NCBI GenBank assembly: GCA_024372495.1
Contig: CP099977.1
Coordinates: 186,001 to 250,000, forward strand
Length of the DNA: 64,000 nt
Source: Pseudarthrobacter sp. Fe7
GTDB taxonomy: Bacteria > Actinomycetota > Actinomycetes > Actinomycetales > Micrococcaceae
Direction: 5' to 3'
The notes under the pieces were generated by a model. It was not told the DNA's origin, did not search any database, and was given only the letters and a program-made list of their open reading frames with translations. Shown here one piece after another: positions 10,447 through 20,356 of the stretch (position 1 is its first letter; each line of letters begins with the position of its first letter). The position numbers were made by a program, and so were the translations under genes.

Positions 10447-11754
10447 GGGCCCAAGTTTAGTGGGTGGGCGGACTGTGAGCGGGCGGGCGAAGCCCGGAGC
10501 GTGCTCAGGGCGCGGCCCGATTGCGACGAGCCGGGGAAGGACGCGCTTTACCACAGGGTTGTGGCGGAGGATGAAGAAGACCATGCGCGGGATGGAGAAC
10601 CGTCCGCGGCCACCTTTCCCGGCGAGCATGCCACCTGACAATGTCCCTGCAAAGAGTGGAACAAATACGGCCCTGTGCATTATGCGCTGGACAGTTTGCA
10701 CCACCACCGTGGGCATGCGGCGGCGGCGCTGGATCGCTGCGAGGGTCCTGGCCTGCACCCGCCCCTGGCGCAGGTCTGGTGCCAGGCGTTCCGCGGCCGC
10801 CACCGCGTCCTGAATGGCAAGGTTGATCCCCACCCCGCCGGCCGGCGACATGGCGTGCGCCGCATCGCCAATGCACAGGAAGCCGTCCACGTACCAGCGC
10901 GGGAGGCGGTTCAGCCTCACATCCAGCCAGTGGAGGTCCGCCAGGCTGCGGATGGAATCAACGCGGTCAGCGAGGTCCGGGCGGAGTGCGGCCACCCGTT
11001 GGCGGAACTGTTCCACACCGCTTTCGCGGATCCTGGCATCCGAGCCCTTTGGGGCGAGGTACCCCATTTGGTAGTAGTCGGAGCGGTTAAGGGCAATCAT
11101 GGCGTCCCGGTCCCCCAGCGCCGGCACTACGCCGGCAACCTCTCCCTTCTCGGAAGCGCGGCGCGGAAGTTTGAACCACCAGGTGTCGAAAGGCACCGGG
11201 TACTCCCTGGCCCGCAGTCCGGCTGCCTGCCGCAGCACCGAATGCCTGCCGTCGGCGGCCACCACCACGTCGGCGTGCAGCACTTGTTCGGCGCCCGCAG
11301 CGCCGTTGCCGGTGGCCCGGTATCGCACTCCGGTGACGCGGCCGCCGTCGAACTCCAGGCCAGTGGCTTCGCTTTCCCTGAGCAGGGTAAAGGTCGGTTC
11401 CACGGACGCAGCTGAGGCAACGAAATCCAGGAAATCCCATTGGGGCATCATGGCCACGTAGTTGTACGGGGGCTTCAGGGAGTCGAAGGCAGCAAGGGTA
11501 ACCAGTCCGGCGCCGGGGACCGGGACGGCGACGTTGTTCAGCCGGCTTTGCGGCAGGTCCCGGAATCCGGCCCCCAACCCCAACTCGTCGATCAACCGGA
11601 TGGTGGAGGCATGCACCGTGTCGCCGCGGAAATCCCGCAGGAAGTCACTGTGCTTCTCCAGGACGGCCACGTCCACCCCGGCCCGTGCCAGCAGCAGGCC
11701 CAGCATCATTCCCGCGGGGCCCCCGCCCACCACGGCACATCCCGTGCGCTCCAT
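10447..11754 (-). CDS. FAD-dependent aromatic-ring-type monooxygenase, reading in frame into pyrE
   Basis: About 436 residues of a group A flavin monooxygenase: GGGPAGMMLGLLLARAG FAD loop at residue 9, VVVAADGRHSVLRQAAGL (DG motif), and FLCIGDAAHAMSPAGGVG (second FAD motif). These enzymes hydroxylate aromatic or quinone-like substrates with NAD(P)H; the substrate is unknown. The frame runs without a stop into PyrE. A TAA lies one frame off just before the pyrE ATG (around 10457), so a one-base error in the last 30 codons would explain the missing stop. Confidence 0.8.
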
Positions 11755-11829
11755 GGAATTAAGCTACGCCGCGCAGGGGCCGCCGGGAACAGTTGAGGGT
11801 TGTTGACAGCGCTGGCTAGGCTGGACCAC

Positions 11830-12685
11830 ATGCGCGAACTCCAGGCCAAGATCATTGAAGAAATGGGCGTGCAGCCCCGGATCGATCCCGCAGGGGAGGT
11901 GCGCAAGCGCGTCACATTCCTCAAGGAATACCTGAAAGCCACGCACACCAAGGGCTTTGTCCTGGGCATCTCCGGGGGACTGGATTCCTCCCTTGCCGGA
12001 AAGCTTGCCCAGTTGGCGGTTGAGGAGCTTGAGGCCGAGGGCGTAGAGGCCAACTTCGTGGCAGTCCGCCTTCCCTACGGTGTACAGCACGATGAGGAGG
12101 ACGCCCAGGCTGCCTTGGACTTCATCAAGGCCAAGACCGAGTGGACGTTCAACATTTCGGCGGCGGTGGACGGTTTCGAGGACGAGTTCGAGAAGACCGT
12201 GGGCTCGGAAATTTCCGACTTCCACAAGGGAAACACCAAGGCCCGCACCCGGATGATCGCCCAGTATGCGCTGGCCGGCGAGTTCAATTACCTGGTGCTG
12301 GGCACGGACCATGGCGCGGAGTCGGTTACCGGCTTCTTCACCAAGTACGGCGACGGCGGCGCGGACATCCTGCCCCTGTTCGGCCTTAACAAGCGTCAGA
12401 ACCGGGCCCTGCTGGCTGAGCTGGGAGCGCCGGCGCGGGTTTGGGAGAAGGTGCCCACCGCGGACTTGCTCGATGACCGGCCGGGCCGCACGGACGAGGA
12501 CGAGCCTGGGCCTCAGCTACGACCAGATCGACGACTACCTCGAAGGCCGCGACGTTCCGGACGCCGTCGCCGAGTCGATCGAGCAGAAGTTCCTCCGGAC
12601 CCGCCACAAGCGCACTGTGCCGGTGACCATTTTTGACACGTGGTGGAAGGCAGAAGGCCCGGAGGAGCCCCGCGCCGGCCTGTAG
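11830..12685 (+). CDS. nadE: Ammonia-dependent NAD+ synthetase
   Basis: NadE amidates deamido-NAD with ammonia and ATP, the last step of NAD synthesis. The 284-residue protein has the PP-loop [12 protein letters not shown], the [14 protein letters not shown] and NIKAR-like [10 protein letters not shown] segments, LGTDHGAES, and the C-terminal [14 protein letters not shown]. No glutaminase domain is present. The frame breaks at about 12505, where GACGAGCCTGGG has one extra C; removing it restores DEDELGLSYDQ. The start is the ATG at 11830, since the family begins [16 protein letters not shown]; an upstream in-frame ATG at 11800 is less likely. Confidence 0.95.
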
Positions 12686-12723
12686 CCGGCCCCGGCGCTG
12701 AATTCCCCCACCTTTGGGGCGTA

Positions 12724-12762
12724 CGACGGCGCGCCGCACCCGAAAGGCGCGGTGCGCCGTCG
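12724..12762. terminator. Bidirectional hairpin between nadE and the IclR gene
   Basis: Seventeen-base arms (CGACGGCGCGCCGCACC against GGCGCGGTGCGCCGTCG, 15 of 17 paired) enclose a CGAAA loop. The convergent stops lie at 12685 and 12789, so it can end both transcripts. Confidence 0.8.
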
Positions 12763-12788
12763 CGGTTTAACGCCAAAGCCGGGGACAC

Positions 12789-13585
12789 TCAGCGGGTCCG
12801 CCGCGGGCCGTCGCCGGCTCCGCCCAGCTGCTGCGTGATCCGGTGGGCCTCCGCCATCAGCAGCCCGCCCAGTTCCTCCTGCCGTTCAGGTTTGAAGCGC
12901 GGCTCAATGCCAGTCAAGGACAACGCCCAGGCGGGTCTTCCTGAGCGGTCGAATACCGAGGCGCCCATCCCCCAGCTTCCCTCCAAGACCATTCCGGGGT
13001 TCACTGAGTAGCCGGCCAACCGGGTGCGGGCCAGGTTCTCCCGCACCCGTTCCGGGGTGTGGTTCGCGGCGAAGGCACCGGCGTGCTCCGGCCACCGGCC
13101 CAGCAATTCCTCCTGCTCGCCCTGCGGCAGGAAGGCCAGGATGGCGGTCCCGGCCGACGCGACACCCAGCGGGAAGCGGACGCCCTCGTGCAGGACAAAA
13201 GACCGGACCGGAAAGCTTCCCTCTTCACGCAGCAGGCAGACCGTTTCGACGCCGCGGCGGATCGAGAAGAAGGCGCTCTCCCCGTGGCCTGCGCCAGCCG
13301 GCGAAGGCTGGGCCGGGCGATGTCCTCCAGGGGGAACCGGGCCGACGCCACCGATCCCATCAGCAGGATCTCCGGGCCCAGGACCCAGTTGCCGGTGACG
13401 GGATCGTGGTCCAGCAAACCTTCCGCGGCAAGCGAGGTCAGGAGCCTATGGGCCGTGGGACGGGTGAGGCCCGATTCCCGGACCAGGCCCGCGAGCGGCA
13501 TCCCCTCGGCGCCCCGGCCCACCAGCCGCAGCAGCCCGGCGATCCGTCCCACCACCTGGGCACCCTGCACCGGCGTTGCAGCCAT
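12789..13585 (-). CDS. IclR-family regulator of the CoA-transferase operon
   Basis: About 265 residues: N-terminal winged helix (VVGRIAGLLRLVGRGAEG, LTRPTAHRLLTSLAAEGLL) and a C-terminal IclR effector domain (GVASAGTAILAFLPQGEQ, GYSVNPGMVLEGSWGMGASV). The start at 13585 has an AAGGGGAAG site. One G is missing near 13281 in a shortened G run, splitting the two domains. The gene is divergent from the CoA-transferase operon across 164 bp that hold palindromes, so it probably controls both itself and that operon; PcaR/CatR-like regulators sit this way. Effector unknown. Confidence 0.85.
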
Positions 13586-13597
13586 AACTTCCCCTTT

Positions 13598-13612
13598 GTC
13601 CACAATATGGAT
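13598..13612. promoter_or_regulatory. Candidate IclR operator, regulator-proximal
   Basis: GTCCACAATATGGAT is an imperfect 6-3-6 palindrome sharing its left arm and spacing with the perfect copy at 13708-13722. It lies 13 bp before the IclR start, a position suited to autoregulation. Confidence 0.5.
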
Positions 13613-13707
13613 ACTTTTTACCCTACCGTCCATACTGTAAGGCACTCTGGAGTGATTCTTGACACGTTCCGCCGGGCGCCCGTAGTCTCCAAACTCAGAT
13701 CCCGGCT

Positions 13708-13722
13708 GTCCACTAAGTGGAC
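13708..13722. promoter_or_regulatory. Candidate IclR operator, operon-proximal
   Basis: GTCCACTAAGTGGAC is a perfect palindrome with 6-bp arms and a 3-bp spacer, 27 bp before the ATG of the CoA-transferase alpha gene. Its form fits IclR-family sites; the divergent IclR gene is the natural candidate to bind it. Confidence 0.6.
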
Positions 13723-13749
13723 GGCCACCGCGCTCAACGAGGAGACGTC

Positions 13750-14467
13750 ATGAAGAAACTCCAGGCTTCTGCCGCCACCGCCCTGGAAGGGGCCCTGCAG
13801 GACGGCATCACCCTCGCCGTCGGCGGGTTTGGCTTGAGCGGCATCCCTGCCGACCTGATCGAAGCCGTCCGCGATTCGGGCGTGCGGGAACTTACCGTGG
13901 TGTCCAACAACATGGGGGTGGACGGCAAGGGGCTGGGCATCCTCATCGAGGCGGGCCAGGTCCGCAAGGTGATCGCCTCCTACGTGGGCGAAAACAAGCT
14001 GTTTGCCGAGCAGTACCTCGCCGGCAAGCTTGAGGTGGAATTCACCCCGCAGGGCACCCTGGCGGAGCGGCTCCGCGCCGCCGGCGCCGGCATCCCGGCT
14101 TTTTACACCAAGACCGGGGTGGGCACCCTGGTTGCCGAAGGCAAGCCGCACGAGGTGTTCGAGGGCGAAACGTACGTCCAGGAACGTGCCATCCGTGCCG
14201 ACGTCGCACTGGTCCATGCCCACACCGCGGACACGGACGGCAACCTCATCTACCGCTACACCGCCCGGAACTTCAATCCGGTAGTGGCCACGGCTGGGAT
14301 CCTGACTGTTGCAGAGGCGGAAGCCATTGTTGAGCCCGGCCAGCCTGGACCCCAACCACATTGCCACCCCGGGCGTCTTTGTCCAGCGGCTGGTGCAGGC
14401 AACGGAAAGGGTCAAGGACATCGAGCAGCGCACCGTCCGGCAGCGCACCGGCCTCGTCCCGGCCTGA
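13750..14467 (+). CDS. 3-oxoacid CoA-transferase, subunit A
   Basis: The alpha subunit of a succinyl-CoA (or acetyl-CoA):3-oxoacid CoA-transferase, 238 residues. VGGFGLSGIPADLIEA is the glycine-rich CoA-binding loop; VVSNNMGVDGKGLGIL and EFTPQGTLAERLRAAGAG are family signatures. It pairs with the beta subunit at 15985. Together they activate acetoacetate or a similar 3-oxoacid. The frame breaks near 14345 (CCAGCCTGG, one base extra), after which the end reads LDPNHIATPGVFVQRL. Start: ATG at 13750 preceded by GGAG. First gene of the operon; the AtoE gene separates it from its partner subunit. Confidence 0.9.
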
Positions 14468-14515
14468 CCGCCGCCCTGACCTGCAACACATCACTCAATG
14501 GAGAGAATCACGCTC

Positions 14516-15955
14516 ATGACCACCATGCAGCCCACCCAGCAGGACGTCCGCCAGAAGGGTTTGGCCCGGATGGCTGAAACGCTGGCCGGATGGACCCAGA
14601 AGTGGTTTCCGGACGCCTACATTTTTGCCCTGGCGGCCGTGCTGCTGGTAGCCATCGCCGCCCTGGCCATCGGCGCCTCCCCCAAAGCCGTGGTCGATTC
14701 CTTCGGCAACGGGTTCTGGGACCTGACGGCCTTCACCCTGCAAATGGCCATGGTGGTCCTGACCGGGTACGTTGTGGCAACCTCACCTCCGGTGGCCCGG
14801 CTGATCGACCGGCTGGCGCAGGTGCCGCCCTCCGCACGCTCAGCCGTCAGCTTCGTGGCTGTCATGTCCATGTCGGTGTCGTTCGTGAACTGGGGCCTGA
14901 GCCTGATCTTTGGCGGACTCCTTGCACGGGCCGTGGCTCGGCGGACGGACCTCCGCGTCGACTACCGGGCACTCGGCGCAGCCGCCTTCATGGGACTCGG
15001 CGCAGTCTGGGCCCTGGGGATGTCCTCGTCCGCAGCCCAGCTGCAGGCAACCAAAGCCTCCATCCCGACGGCGCTGCTAAAGATCACCGGCGTCCTGGAT
15101 TTCGGGACCACCATCTTCACCTGGCAGTCCCTGCTGACCCTGCTCATCCTCATGCTGCTCACCACTGTCATCGCACACTTTTCGGCCCCGACTGGAGTCG
15201 CCGTGAAGACGGCCGCCGATCTCGGCGTGGACCTCGATGACCAGCCCGAGCCGCCGGCGGAAAAGTCCCGGCCCGGCGAGTGGCTCGAATACAGCAGGGT
15301 CCTGCCCATCCTGGCCGGGGTGCTGACCCTGGGCTGGCTGGTGTCCCAACTGCTGACGCTGCCCATCCTGAGCGTGGTCAGCTCGCTCAACGGCTACCTG
15401 CTGGTGTTCCTGATGCTGGGGCTGGTGCTGCACGGAACGCCTCGCAAGTTCCTCCAGTCAGTCACCAGGGCCGTCCCTGCCACGGCAGGAATCCTGGTGC
15501 AGTTTCCGCTGTATGCCGCGATGGCCGCCATCCTGACCAAGGCACAGGGCGCCGGGGGCCTGTCCGTCTCGGAGCATCTGGCACACTTCTTCACCAGCAT
15601 CGGGGGCAATGGGGCGTTCGCGGTCATCATCGCGGTCTACACGGCCATCCTGGGCATGTTCGTTCCCTCCGGCGGTGGAAAGTGGCTGGTCGAGGCGCCC
15701 TACGTCATGCAGTCCGCCACGGACGTGAACATGAACCTTGGCTGGACCGTGCAGATCTACAACATGGCCGAGGCCCTGCCCAACCTGGTCAACCCGTTCT
15801 TCATGCTCCCGCTGTTGGCAGTGCTGGGACTGCGGGCCCGGGACCTGGTGGGCTTCACGTTCCAGCAGTTCCTGTTCCACCTGCCGGTGGTCCTGCTGCT
15901 CGCGTGGCTGCTGGGAATGACGTTCGGGTTCGTTCCGCCGGTAATACCCAACTGA
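14516..15955 (+). CDS. Short-chain fatty acid permease, AtoE family
   Basis: A 479-residue polytopic membrane protein with about 12 hydrophobic segments and the AtoE/TIGR00366 signatures [33 protein letters not shown] and [19 protein letters not shown]. Members import short-chain fatty acids such as acetoacetate or butyrate. It sits between the two CoA-transferase subunit genes, which supports uptake of a ketone-body-like substrate. The ATG at 14516 has a GGAGAG site ten bases away; an ATG at 14498 is in frame but has no site. Confidence 0.9.
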   Translation: MTTMQPTQQDVRQKGLARMAETLAGWTQKWFPDAYIFALAAVLLVAIAALAIGASPKAVVDSFGNGFWDLTAFTLQMAMVVLTGYVVATSPPVARLIDRLAQVPPSARSAVSFVAVMSMSVSFVNWGLSLIFGGLLARAVARRTDLRVDYRALGAAAFMGLGAVWALGMSSSAAQLQATKASIPTALLKITGVLDFGTTIFTWQSLLTLLILMLLTTVIAHFSAPTGVAVKTAADLGVDLDDQPEPPAEKSRPGEWLEYSRVLPILAGVLTLGWLVSQLLTLPILSVVSSLNGYLLVFLMLGLVLHGTPRKFLQSVTRAVPATAGILVQFPLYAAMAAILTKAQGAGGLSVSEHLAHFFTSIGGNGAFAVIIAVYTAILGMFVPSGGGKWLVEAPYVMQSATDVNMNLGWTVQIYNMAEALPNLVNPFFMLPLLAVLGLRARDLVGFTFQQFLFHLPVVLLLAWLLGMTFGFVPPVIPN

Positions 15956-15984
15956 GTACAGCTAACAGATCAAGGAGAAACCCC

Positions 15985-16674
15985 ATGGGATGGACCAGGG
16001 ATGAAATGGCTGCGATCGCGGCCGAGGAACTGAACGACGGCGACTACGTGAACCTGGGGATCGGCATCCCCACGCTGGTGGCCAACAACCTGCCCGAGGG
16101 CGTGCGGGTGGTCCTGCAGAGCGAGAACGGCCTGCTGGGCATGGGCCCGTTCCCCTACGAAGGCGAGGAGGACGCTGACCTGATCAACGCCGGCAAGCAG
16201 ACCGTCACGGTGCTGCCCGGCGGGAGCATCTTCGACTCGGCCACCTCCTTTGGCATGATCCGCGGCGGCCACGTCAAGGTGGCAATCCTGGGCGCCATGC
16301 AGGTCTCCGGCAACGGCGACCTGGCCAACTGGACCATCCCGGGCAAGATGGTCAAGGGCATGGGAGGAGCCATGGACCTGGTGGCCGGGACGCCGCGCGT
16401 CGTGGTCCTCACCGAACACAATGCCAAGGACGGCACCGCCAAGATCGTGCACGAATGCACCCTGCCGCTGACCGGACTCAGCTGCGTGGACAGGATCATC
16501 AGCGACCTCGCCGTCTTTGACCTGTACAAAACGGACGACGGCGGGCGGCGGCTTACGCTGACGCGGCTGGCGCCGGGAGTTACCGAAGCGGAGATCCGGG
16601 AGAAAACCGACGCCGAGTTCGACGTCGCTCCCCCGCTGCCCGCAACCACCACACTCGAAGGAGCCACGGCATGA
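15985..16674 (+). CDS. 3-oxoacid CoA-transferase, subunit B
   Basis: The beta subunit, 229 residues, partner of the subunit at 13750. [15 protein letters not shown] is the N-terminal signature and [12 protein letters not shown] carries the catalytic glutamate of the SENG motif that forms the CoA thioester intermediate. [18 protein letters not shown] follows, as expected. The start has AAGGAGA eight bases upstream. Its stop overlaps the thiolase start by four bases (ATGA), so the two are translationally coupled. Frame intact. Confidence 0.94.
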   Translation: MGWTRDEMAAIAAEELNDGDYVNLGIGIPTLVANNLPEGVRVVLQSENGLLGMGPFPYEGEEDADLINAGKQTVTVLPGGSIFDSATSFGMIRGGHVKVAILGAMQVSGNGDLANWTIPGKMVKGMGGAMDLVAGTPRVVVLTEHNAKDGTAKIVHECTLPLTGLSCVDRIISDLAVFDLYKTDDGGRRLTLTRLAPGVTEAEIREKTDAEFDVAPPLPATTTLEGATA

Positions 16675-17855
16675 GCCTCAAAGTCCAGTTCGGCAAGGAC
16701 GTCCTGCTCACGGGCTGGGGCCATAGCCGGTTCGGCAAGCTGACGGAGGAGACCCTCGAGTCACTGATGGTCCAGGTGGCCACCGAGGCGATCGGCAACG
16801 CCGGGATCGAGCCCGGCCAGATCGATGAGATCTACGTGGGCCAGTTCAACTCTGGCATGATGCCGCTGGCTTTCCCGTCCTCGCTGGCACTGCAGGTTTC
16901 CGAACAGCTCACCAACGTCCCCTCCACCCGCGTCGAGAATGCCTGCGCCTCCGGCTCCGCGGCGTTCCAGCAGGGCACCAAGTCGCTGCTGGCCGGCACC
17001 GCGAAAACCGTCCTGGTGATCGGCGCCGAGAAAATGACGCACGCCGGCGCAGACGTCGTGGGCGCGGCCCTGCTCGGTGCTGACTACGATATGGCCGGCA
17101 AGCCGTCCACCACCGGGTTCACGGGTCTTTTCGCCGAGGTCGCGAAGCACTACGAGAAGCGCTACGGCCCGGTCTCCGACGTTCTGGGCACCATCGCAGC
17201 GAAGAACCACCGCAACGGCGTTGACAACCCGTACGCCCAGCTCCGGAAGGACCTTGGGGAGGCGTTCTGCCAGACCGTCTCGGACAAGAACCCCATGGTG
17301 GCGGACCCGCTGCGCCGCACCGACTGCTCCCCCGTCTCGGACGGTGCGGCCGCCGTCGTCCTGACGGTGGCCCCCACGGGTGGTGCCACGGCGCCGGTCC
17401 GGCTTGCAGGCTTCGGCCAGGCCAACGACTTCTTCCCCGCCGAGCGCCGGGACCCCACCGCCTTCGCCGCAACCCGCGCCTCGTGGCAACGCGCCATGGC
17501 GATGGCCGGCGTCGGACTGGCGGACCTTGACTTCGCCGAGGTGCATGACTGCTTCACCATCGCCGAACTGCTCATGTACGAGGCCATCGGCCTGACCGAA
17601 CCGGGCCAGGGTGCGCGCGCCGTGAAGGAAGGCTGGGTCTTCAAAGACGGCAGGCTGCCCATCAACGTTTCGGGGGGCCTCAAGGCCAAGGGCCACCCGG
17701 TGGGGGCCACCGGAGTGTCGCAGCACGTCATCGCCGCGATGCAGCTCACCGGTACCGCCGGTGACATGCAGCTGCCCGGCGCCCGTCGGGCGGCTGTGCA
17801 GAACATGGGCGGCGTGGGCATCGCGAACTATGTCAGCGTGCTTGAAGCCGCCTAA
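16671..17855 (+). CDS. Thiolase-family acetyl-CoA acyltransferase (SCP-x-like)
   Basis: A 394-residue thiolase that would split the 3-oxoacyl-CoA made by the CoA-transferase. The acyl-accepting cysteine is in [30 protein letters not shown] and [17 protein letters not shown] supply the other active-site residues. The EVHDCFT form resembles the SCP-x/nonspecific lipid-transfer thiolase branch more than classic AtoB, so the chain length preference is uncertain. Last gene of the operon, followed by a hairpin. Confidence 0.9.
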   Translation: MSLKVQFGKDVLLTGWGHSRFGKLTEETLESLMVQVATEAIGNAGIEPGQIDEIYVGQFNSGMMPLAFPSSLALQVSEQLTNVPSTRVENACASGSAAFQQGTKSLLAGTAKTVLVIGAEKMTHAGADVVGAALLGADYDMAGKPSTTGFTGLFAEVAKHYEKRYGPVSDVLGTIAAKNHRNGVDNPYAQLRKDLGEAFCQTVSDKNPMVADPLRRTDCSPVSDGAAAVVLTVAPTGGATAPVRLAGFGQANDFFPAERRDPTAFAATRASWQRAMAMAGVGLADLDFAEVHDCFTIAELLMYEAIGLTEPGQGARAVKEGWVFKDGRLPINVSGGLKAKGHPVGATGVSQHVIAAMQLTGTAGDMQLPGARRAAVQNMGGVGIANYVSVLEAA

Positions 17856-17878
17856 AAGCGCAGGCTAATGGCGCTTTT
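17854..17878 (+). terminator. Terminator of the CoA-transferase operon
   Basis: AAAAGCGC pairs with GCGCTTTT across a nine-base loop, starting inside the thiolase stop codon. The A-rich 5' arm and T-rich 3' arm make a usual Rho-independent structure. Confidence 0.7.
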
Positions 17879-18002
17879 ATGGCGCCTACCCTTGCACCCG
17901 GGCGCCGAGCCCCGTACGTTGGGGTTTGTGGGGGACTAACTCCCGCACACTCCGGGACGATCTCCCGGGGAGAGAATCAGAGTCACATGAAGGAATGCAG
18001 CC

Positions 18003-18206
18003 ATGGCAACAGGCACAGTTAAATGGTTCAACGCCGAAAAGGGTTTTGGCTTCATTGCCCCCGATGACGGGTCCGCTGACGTTTTCGCCCACTACTCGGC
18101 AATCGCCAGCAGCGGCTACCGCTCACTGGACGAAAACCAGAAGGTCGAATTCGATGTGACCCAGGGCCCCAAGGGCCCGCAGGCAGAGAACATCCGCCCG
18201 CTCTAA
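18003..18206 (+). CDS. Cold-shock protein (CspA family)
   Basis: A complete 67-residue single cold-shock domain: [20 protein letters not shown] with RNP1 KGFGFI, and RNP2 VFAHYSAI. It binds single-stranded RNA and DNA and acts as an RNA chaperone. The 145 bp since the thiolase stop include about 100 bases that may be a structured leader, common for these genes. A strong terminator follows. Confidence 0.96.
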   Translation: MATGTVKWFNAEKGFGFIAPDDGSADVFAHYSAIASSGYRSLDENQKVEFDVTQGPKGPQAENIRPL

Positions 18207-18243
18207 GTCTTCGGCGGCCTCCGGCAACCGCCGGGACCCCATC

Positions 18244-18283
18244 CAGCGGCCCCTCCAACACCAGTTGGAGGGGCCGCTGTTTT
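18244..18283 (+). terminator. Rho-independent terminator of the cold-shock gene
   Basis: Perfect 16-bp arms (CAGCGGCCCCTCCAAC and complement) with loop ACCA, followed by TTTT. It is the clearest canonical terminator in the window. Confidence 0.92.
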
Positions 18284-18326
18284 GTGCGACGCGCCTTCAG
18301 GTTCCGGCCTTTGGGATAATTGGTCC

Positions 18327-18662
18327 ATGAACGGACAGGACCAGGACAGGGACCCGTGGGAGGAGTTCGACTCCCTCGGTCCCGCCGCACCGGACCGTGT
18401 GCCCGGACAGCCCGGCGGGGAGCCGCACGGCTTCGGATTCCGCACCGGTGTACGCAGCGCCCGGGTGGCCGTCGGTTTTGCCGTCTATGCGCTGGCACTG
18501 GGAACCATCCTGGCCCTGACCGGATGCATCGTCTTCATCAGCCGGCAGCAGTGGCTGCTGCTGGGGCTCATGCTGATCATTGAGGCGATCTTTATCTTCG
18601 CGTTCACGCGGCTGGTAGCGCAGGCCAGGCATCGGACGCCCCGTGACCGGCGGGCGGGATGA
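18327..18662 (+). CDS. Small membrane protein of unknown function
   Basis: A 111-residue protein: acidic, proline-rich cytoplasmic N-terminus of about 45 residues, then two predicted membrane helices (VAVGFAVYALALGTILALTG and WLLLGLMLIIEAIFIFAF), and a basic tail RHRTPRDRRAG. The basic tail suggests a cytoplasmic C-terminus. I do not recognise the family. It stands alone between the cold-shock gene and the MerR-type gene. Confidence 0.65.
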   Translation: MNGQDQDRDPWEEFDSLGPAAPDRVPGQPGGEPHGFGFRTGVRSARVAVGFAVYALALGTILALTGCIVFISRQQWLLLGLMLIIEAIFIFAFTRLVAQARHRTPRDRRAG

Positions 18663-18689
18663 CATTCCCTGCGCCCCCTGTCCGAGACC

Positions 18690-18730
18690 TTGAGCTTGAC
18701 CTTGACCTTGACCTTGACGCAGCGTCAAGC
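18690..18730. promoter_or_regulatory. TTGACC repeat tract and MerR-type operator
   Basis: Consecutive TTGASS hexamers run from about 18691 to 18720. They lead into CTTGACGCAGCGTCAAG (18714-18730), a perfect palindrome with 8-bp arms and a 1-bp spacer, ending 14 bp before the start of the TipA-like regulator. MerR proteins bind such dyads in the spacer of their own promoters, so autoregulation is likely. Confidence 0.6.
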
Positions 18731-18744
18731 ACTAGGCTCGCAGC

Positions 18745-19530
18745 ATGCAGGATTTTTCCAACACCGGCGGCCGGGACTGGTCCATCCAGGACGTAGCCAG
18801 GATCGCCGGCACCACCAGCCGCACGCTCCGTCACTACGACGACATCGGCCTGCTGAAGCCCAGCCGGGTAGGCCACAACGGCTACCGCTATTACGACGGC
18901 GCCGCCCTCCTCCAGTTGCAGCGCATCCTGTTGCTGCGCGAACTGGGCCTGGGTTTGCCGGCCATCGCGGCAGTCTTCCACCGCCACGCGGATCCGGTGG
19001 CGGCGCTGAGCCGGCATCTTGACTGGCTGGGCCAGGAGCAGCAGCGGCTGGCCCGGCAGGCTGATTCCGTGCGTCAAACAATCGAAACAGTCAAGGCAGG
19101 AGGCCAGCTGATGGCGGAGGACATGTTCAAGGGCTTCGACCACACGCAATACAAGGATGAAGTTGAAGAACGGTGGGGCAAGGACGCCTACGCGGCATCC
19201 GATTCGTGGTGGCGCGGCATGGGGCCTGCGGAGAAACGGGAGTGGAAGTCCCAGGCGGAGAAGCTTGGCCGGGACTGGACGGCTGCTGCGGCGGCGGGCG
19301 TTCCCGCGGACGGGCCGGAAGCCCGCGAACTGGCAGGGCGGCATGTGGCGTGGCTGAAGTCCATCCCGGGAACACCTGCCGCTGAAAGCGGCGGCGATAT
19401 CCGGGGGTACGTCACCGGGCTGGCCGACATGTACGTGGAGGACCCCCGTTTCGCCGCCAATTACGGCGGGCTGGAGGGAGCCCGCTTCGTCCGGGCGGCG
19501 CTGCAGGGTTTCGCGGAAAAGTACCTCTAA
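18745..19530 (+). CDS. MerR-family regulator with TipAS antibiotic-recognition-like domain
   Basis: 261 residues. The N-terminal MerR winged helix is clear (WSIQDVARIAGTTSRTLRHY, YRYYDGAALLQLQRI), followed by a coiled-coil dimer helix near residues 75-115. The C-terminal part (FKGFDHTQYKDEVEERWGK, WWRGMGPAEKREW, YVTGLADMYVEDPRFAANYG) matches the TipAS domain, which binds thiopeptide or other multidrug ligands. It likely senses a hydrophobic toxin and controls its own promoter through the palindrome upstream. No resistance gene adjoins it, so the wider regulon is unknown. Confidence 0.88.
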   Translation: MQDFSNTGGRDWSIQDVARIAGTTSRTLRHYDDIGLLKPSRVGHNGYRYYDGAALLQLQRILLLRELGLGLPAIAAVFHRHADPVAALSRHLDWLGQEQQRLARQADSVRQTIETVKAGGQLMAEDMFKGFDHTQYKDEVEERWGKDAYAASDSWWRGMGPAEKREWKSQAEKLGRDWTAAAAAGVPADGPEARELAGRHVAWLKSIPGTPAAESGGDIRGYVTGLADMYVEDPRFAANYGGLEGARFVRAALQGFAEKYL

Positions 19531-19579
19531 CGCGTCGGGGTGCGGCCGCTGCGGCGCCGGACAGCCGGGTATATCCGGC

Positions 19580-20356
19580 TTAGCGGTGCTTGAATTCCGG
19601 CTCACGCTTCTCGGTGAACGCCGCCATGCCTTCCTTCTGGTCCTCGGTGGCGAAGACGGAGTGGAAGAGCCGCCGTTCGAACACCACGCCCTGGGCCAGC
19701 CCGGTCTCGAACGCAGCGTTCACGGCTTCCTTCGCAGCCATCGCCACAGGCTTTGACTTTGCTGCGATCAACGCCGCTACCTTGAGTGCCTCGGACACCA
19801 CGTCGGCCGCCGGAACAACCCGGGACACCAGCCCGCACCGGTCCGCTTCCTCCGCATCGATGAACCTGCCGGTGAGGATCATGTCCATGGCCTTGGCCTT
19901 GCCTACAGCTCGGGTGAGCCGCTGCGAACCGCCCATGCCAGGGAGCACGCCAAGGTTGATTTCCGGCTGCCCGAACTTGGCGTTGTCCCCGGCGATGATC
20001 AGGTCGCACATCATGGCCAGTTCGCAGCCGCCACCCAGGGCAAAGCCGGATACCGCGGCAATGGTGGGGATCCGCAGGCGGGTCAGGTCCTCCCAGCCCC
20101 GGAACCAGTCCGCGGCGTACATGTCCATGTAGCCCTGCTCCGCCATCTCCTTGATGTCGGCTCCAGCGGCGAACGCCTTGCCGGAGCCCGTGATCACCAC
20201 GGCCCCCACGCCGGAGTCGGAGTCCATGGCGGTCACGGCGGCCACAACCTCTTCCATGGTGGCCTTGTTGAGTGCGTTCAGCGCCGAGGGCCTGTTGAGG
20301 GTCACCACCCCAACCCTGCCCTGTTGCTCCACCAGGATGTTTGCGTACTCCGTCAT
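19580..20356 (-). CDS. Enoyl-CoA hydratase
   Basis: A 258-residue crotonase-fold enzyme. [17 protein letters not shown] forms the oxyanion loop, [14 protein letters not shown] the second, and [20 protein letters not shown] holds the catalytic glutamate. It hydrates 2-enoyl-CoA; in this operon methacrylyl-CoA of valine breakdown is the likely substrate. Its ATG overlaps the stop of the dehydrogenase gene by four bases, making it the third gene of a coupled operon. Confidence 0.93.
   Translation of the reverse strand: MTEYANILVEQQGRVGVVTLNRPSALNALNKATMEEVVAAVTAMDSDSGVGAVVITGSGKAFAAGADIKEMAEQGYMDMYAADWFRGWEDLTRLRIPTIAAVSGFALGGGCELAMMCDLIIAGDNAKFGQPEINLGVLPGMGGSQRLTRAVGKAKAMDMILTGRFIDAEEADRCGLVSRVVPAADVVSEALKVAALIAAKSKPVAMAAKEAVNAAFETGLAQGVVFERRLFHSVFATEDQKEGMAAFTEKREPEFKHR

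Noticed and set aside
19562..19580. AGCCGG/CCGGCT hairpin after the TipA-like gene as terminator
   Set aside because: Six-base arms and no T tract; too weak to report as a feature.
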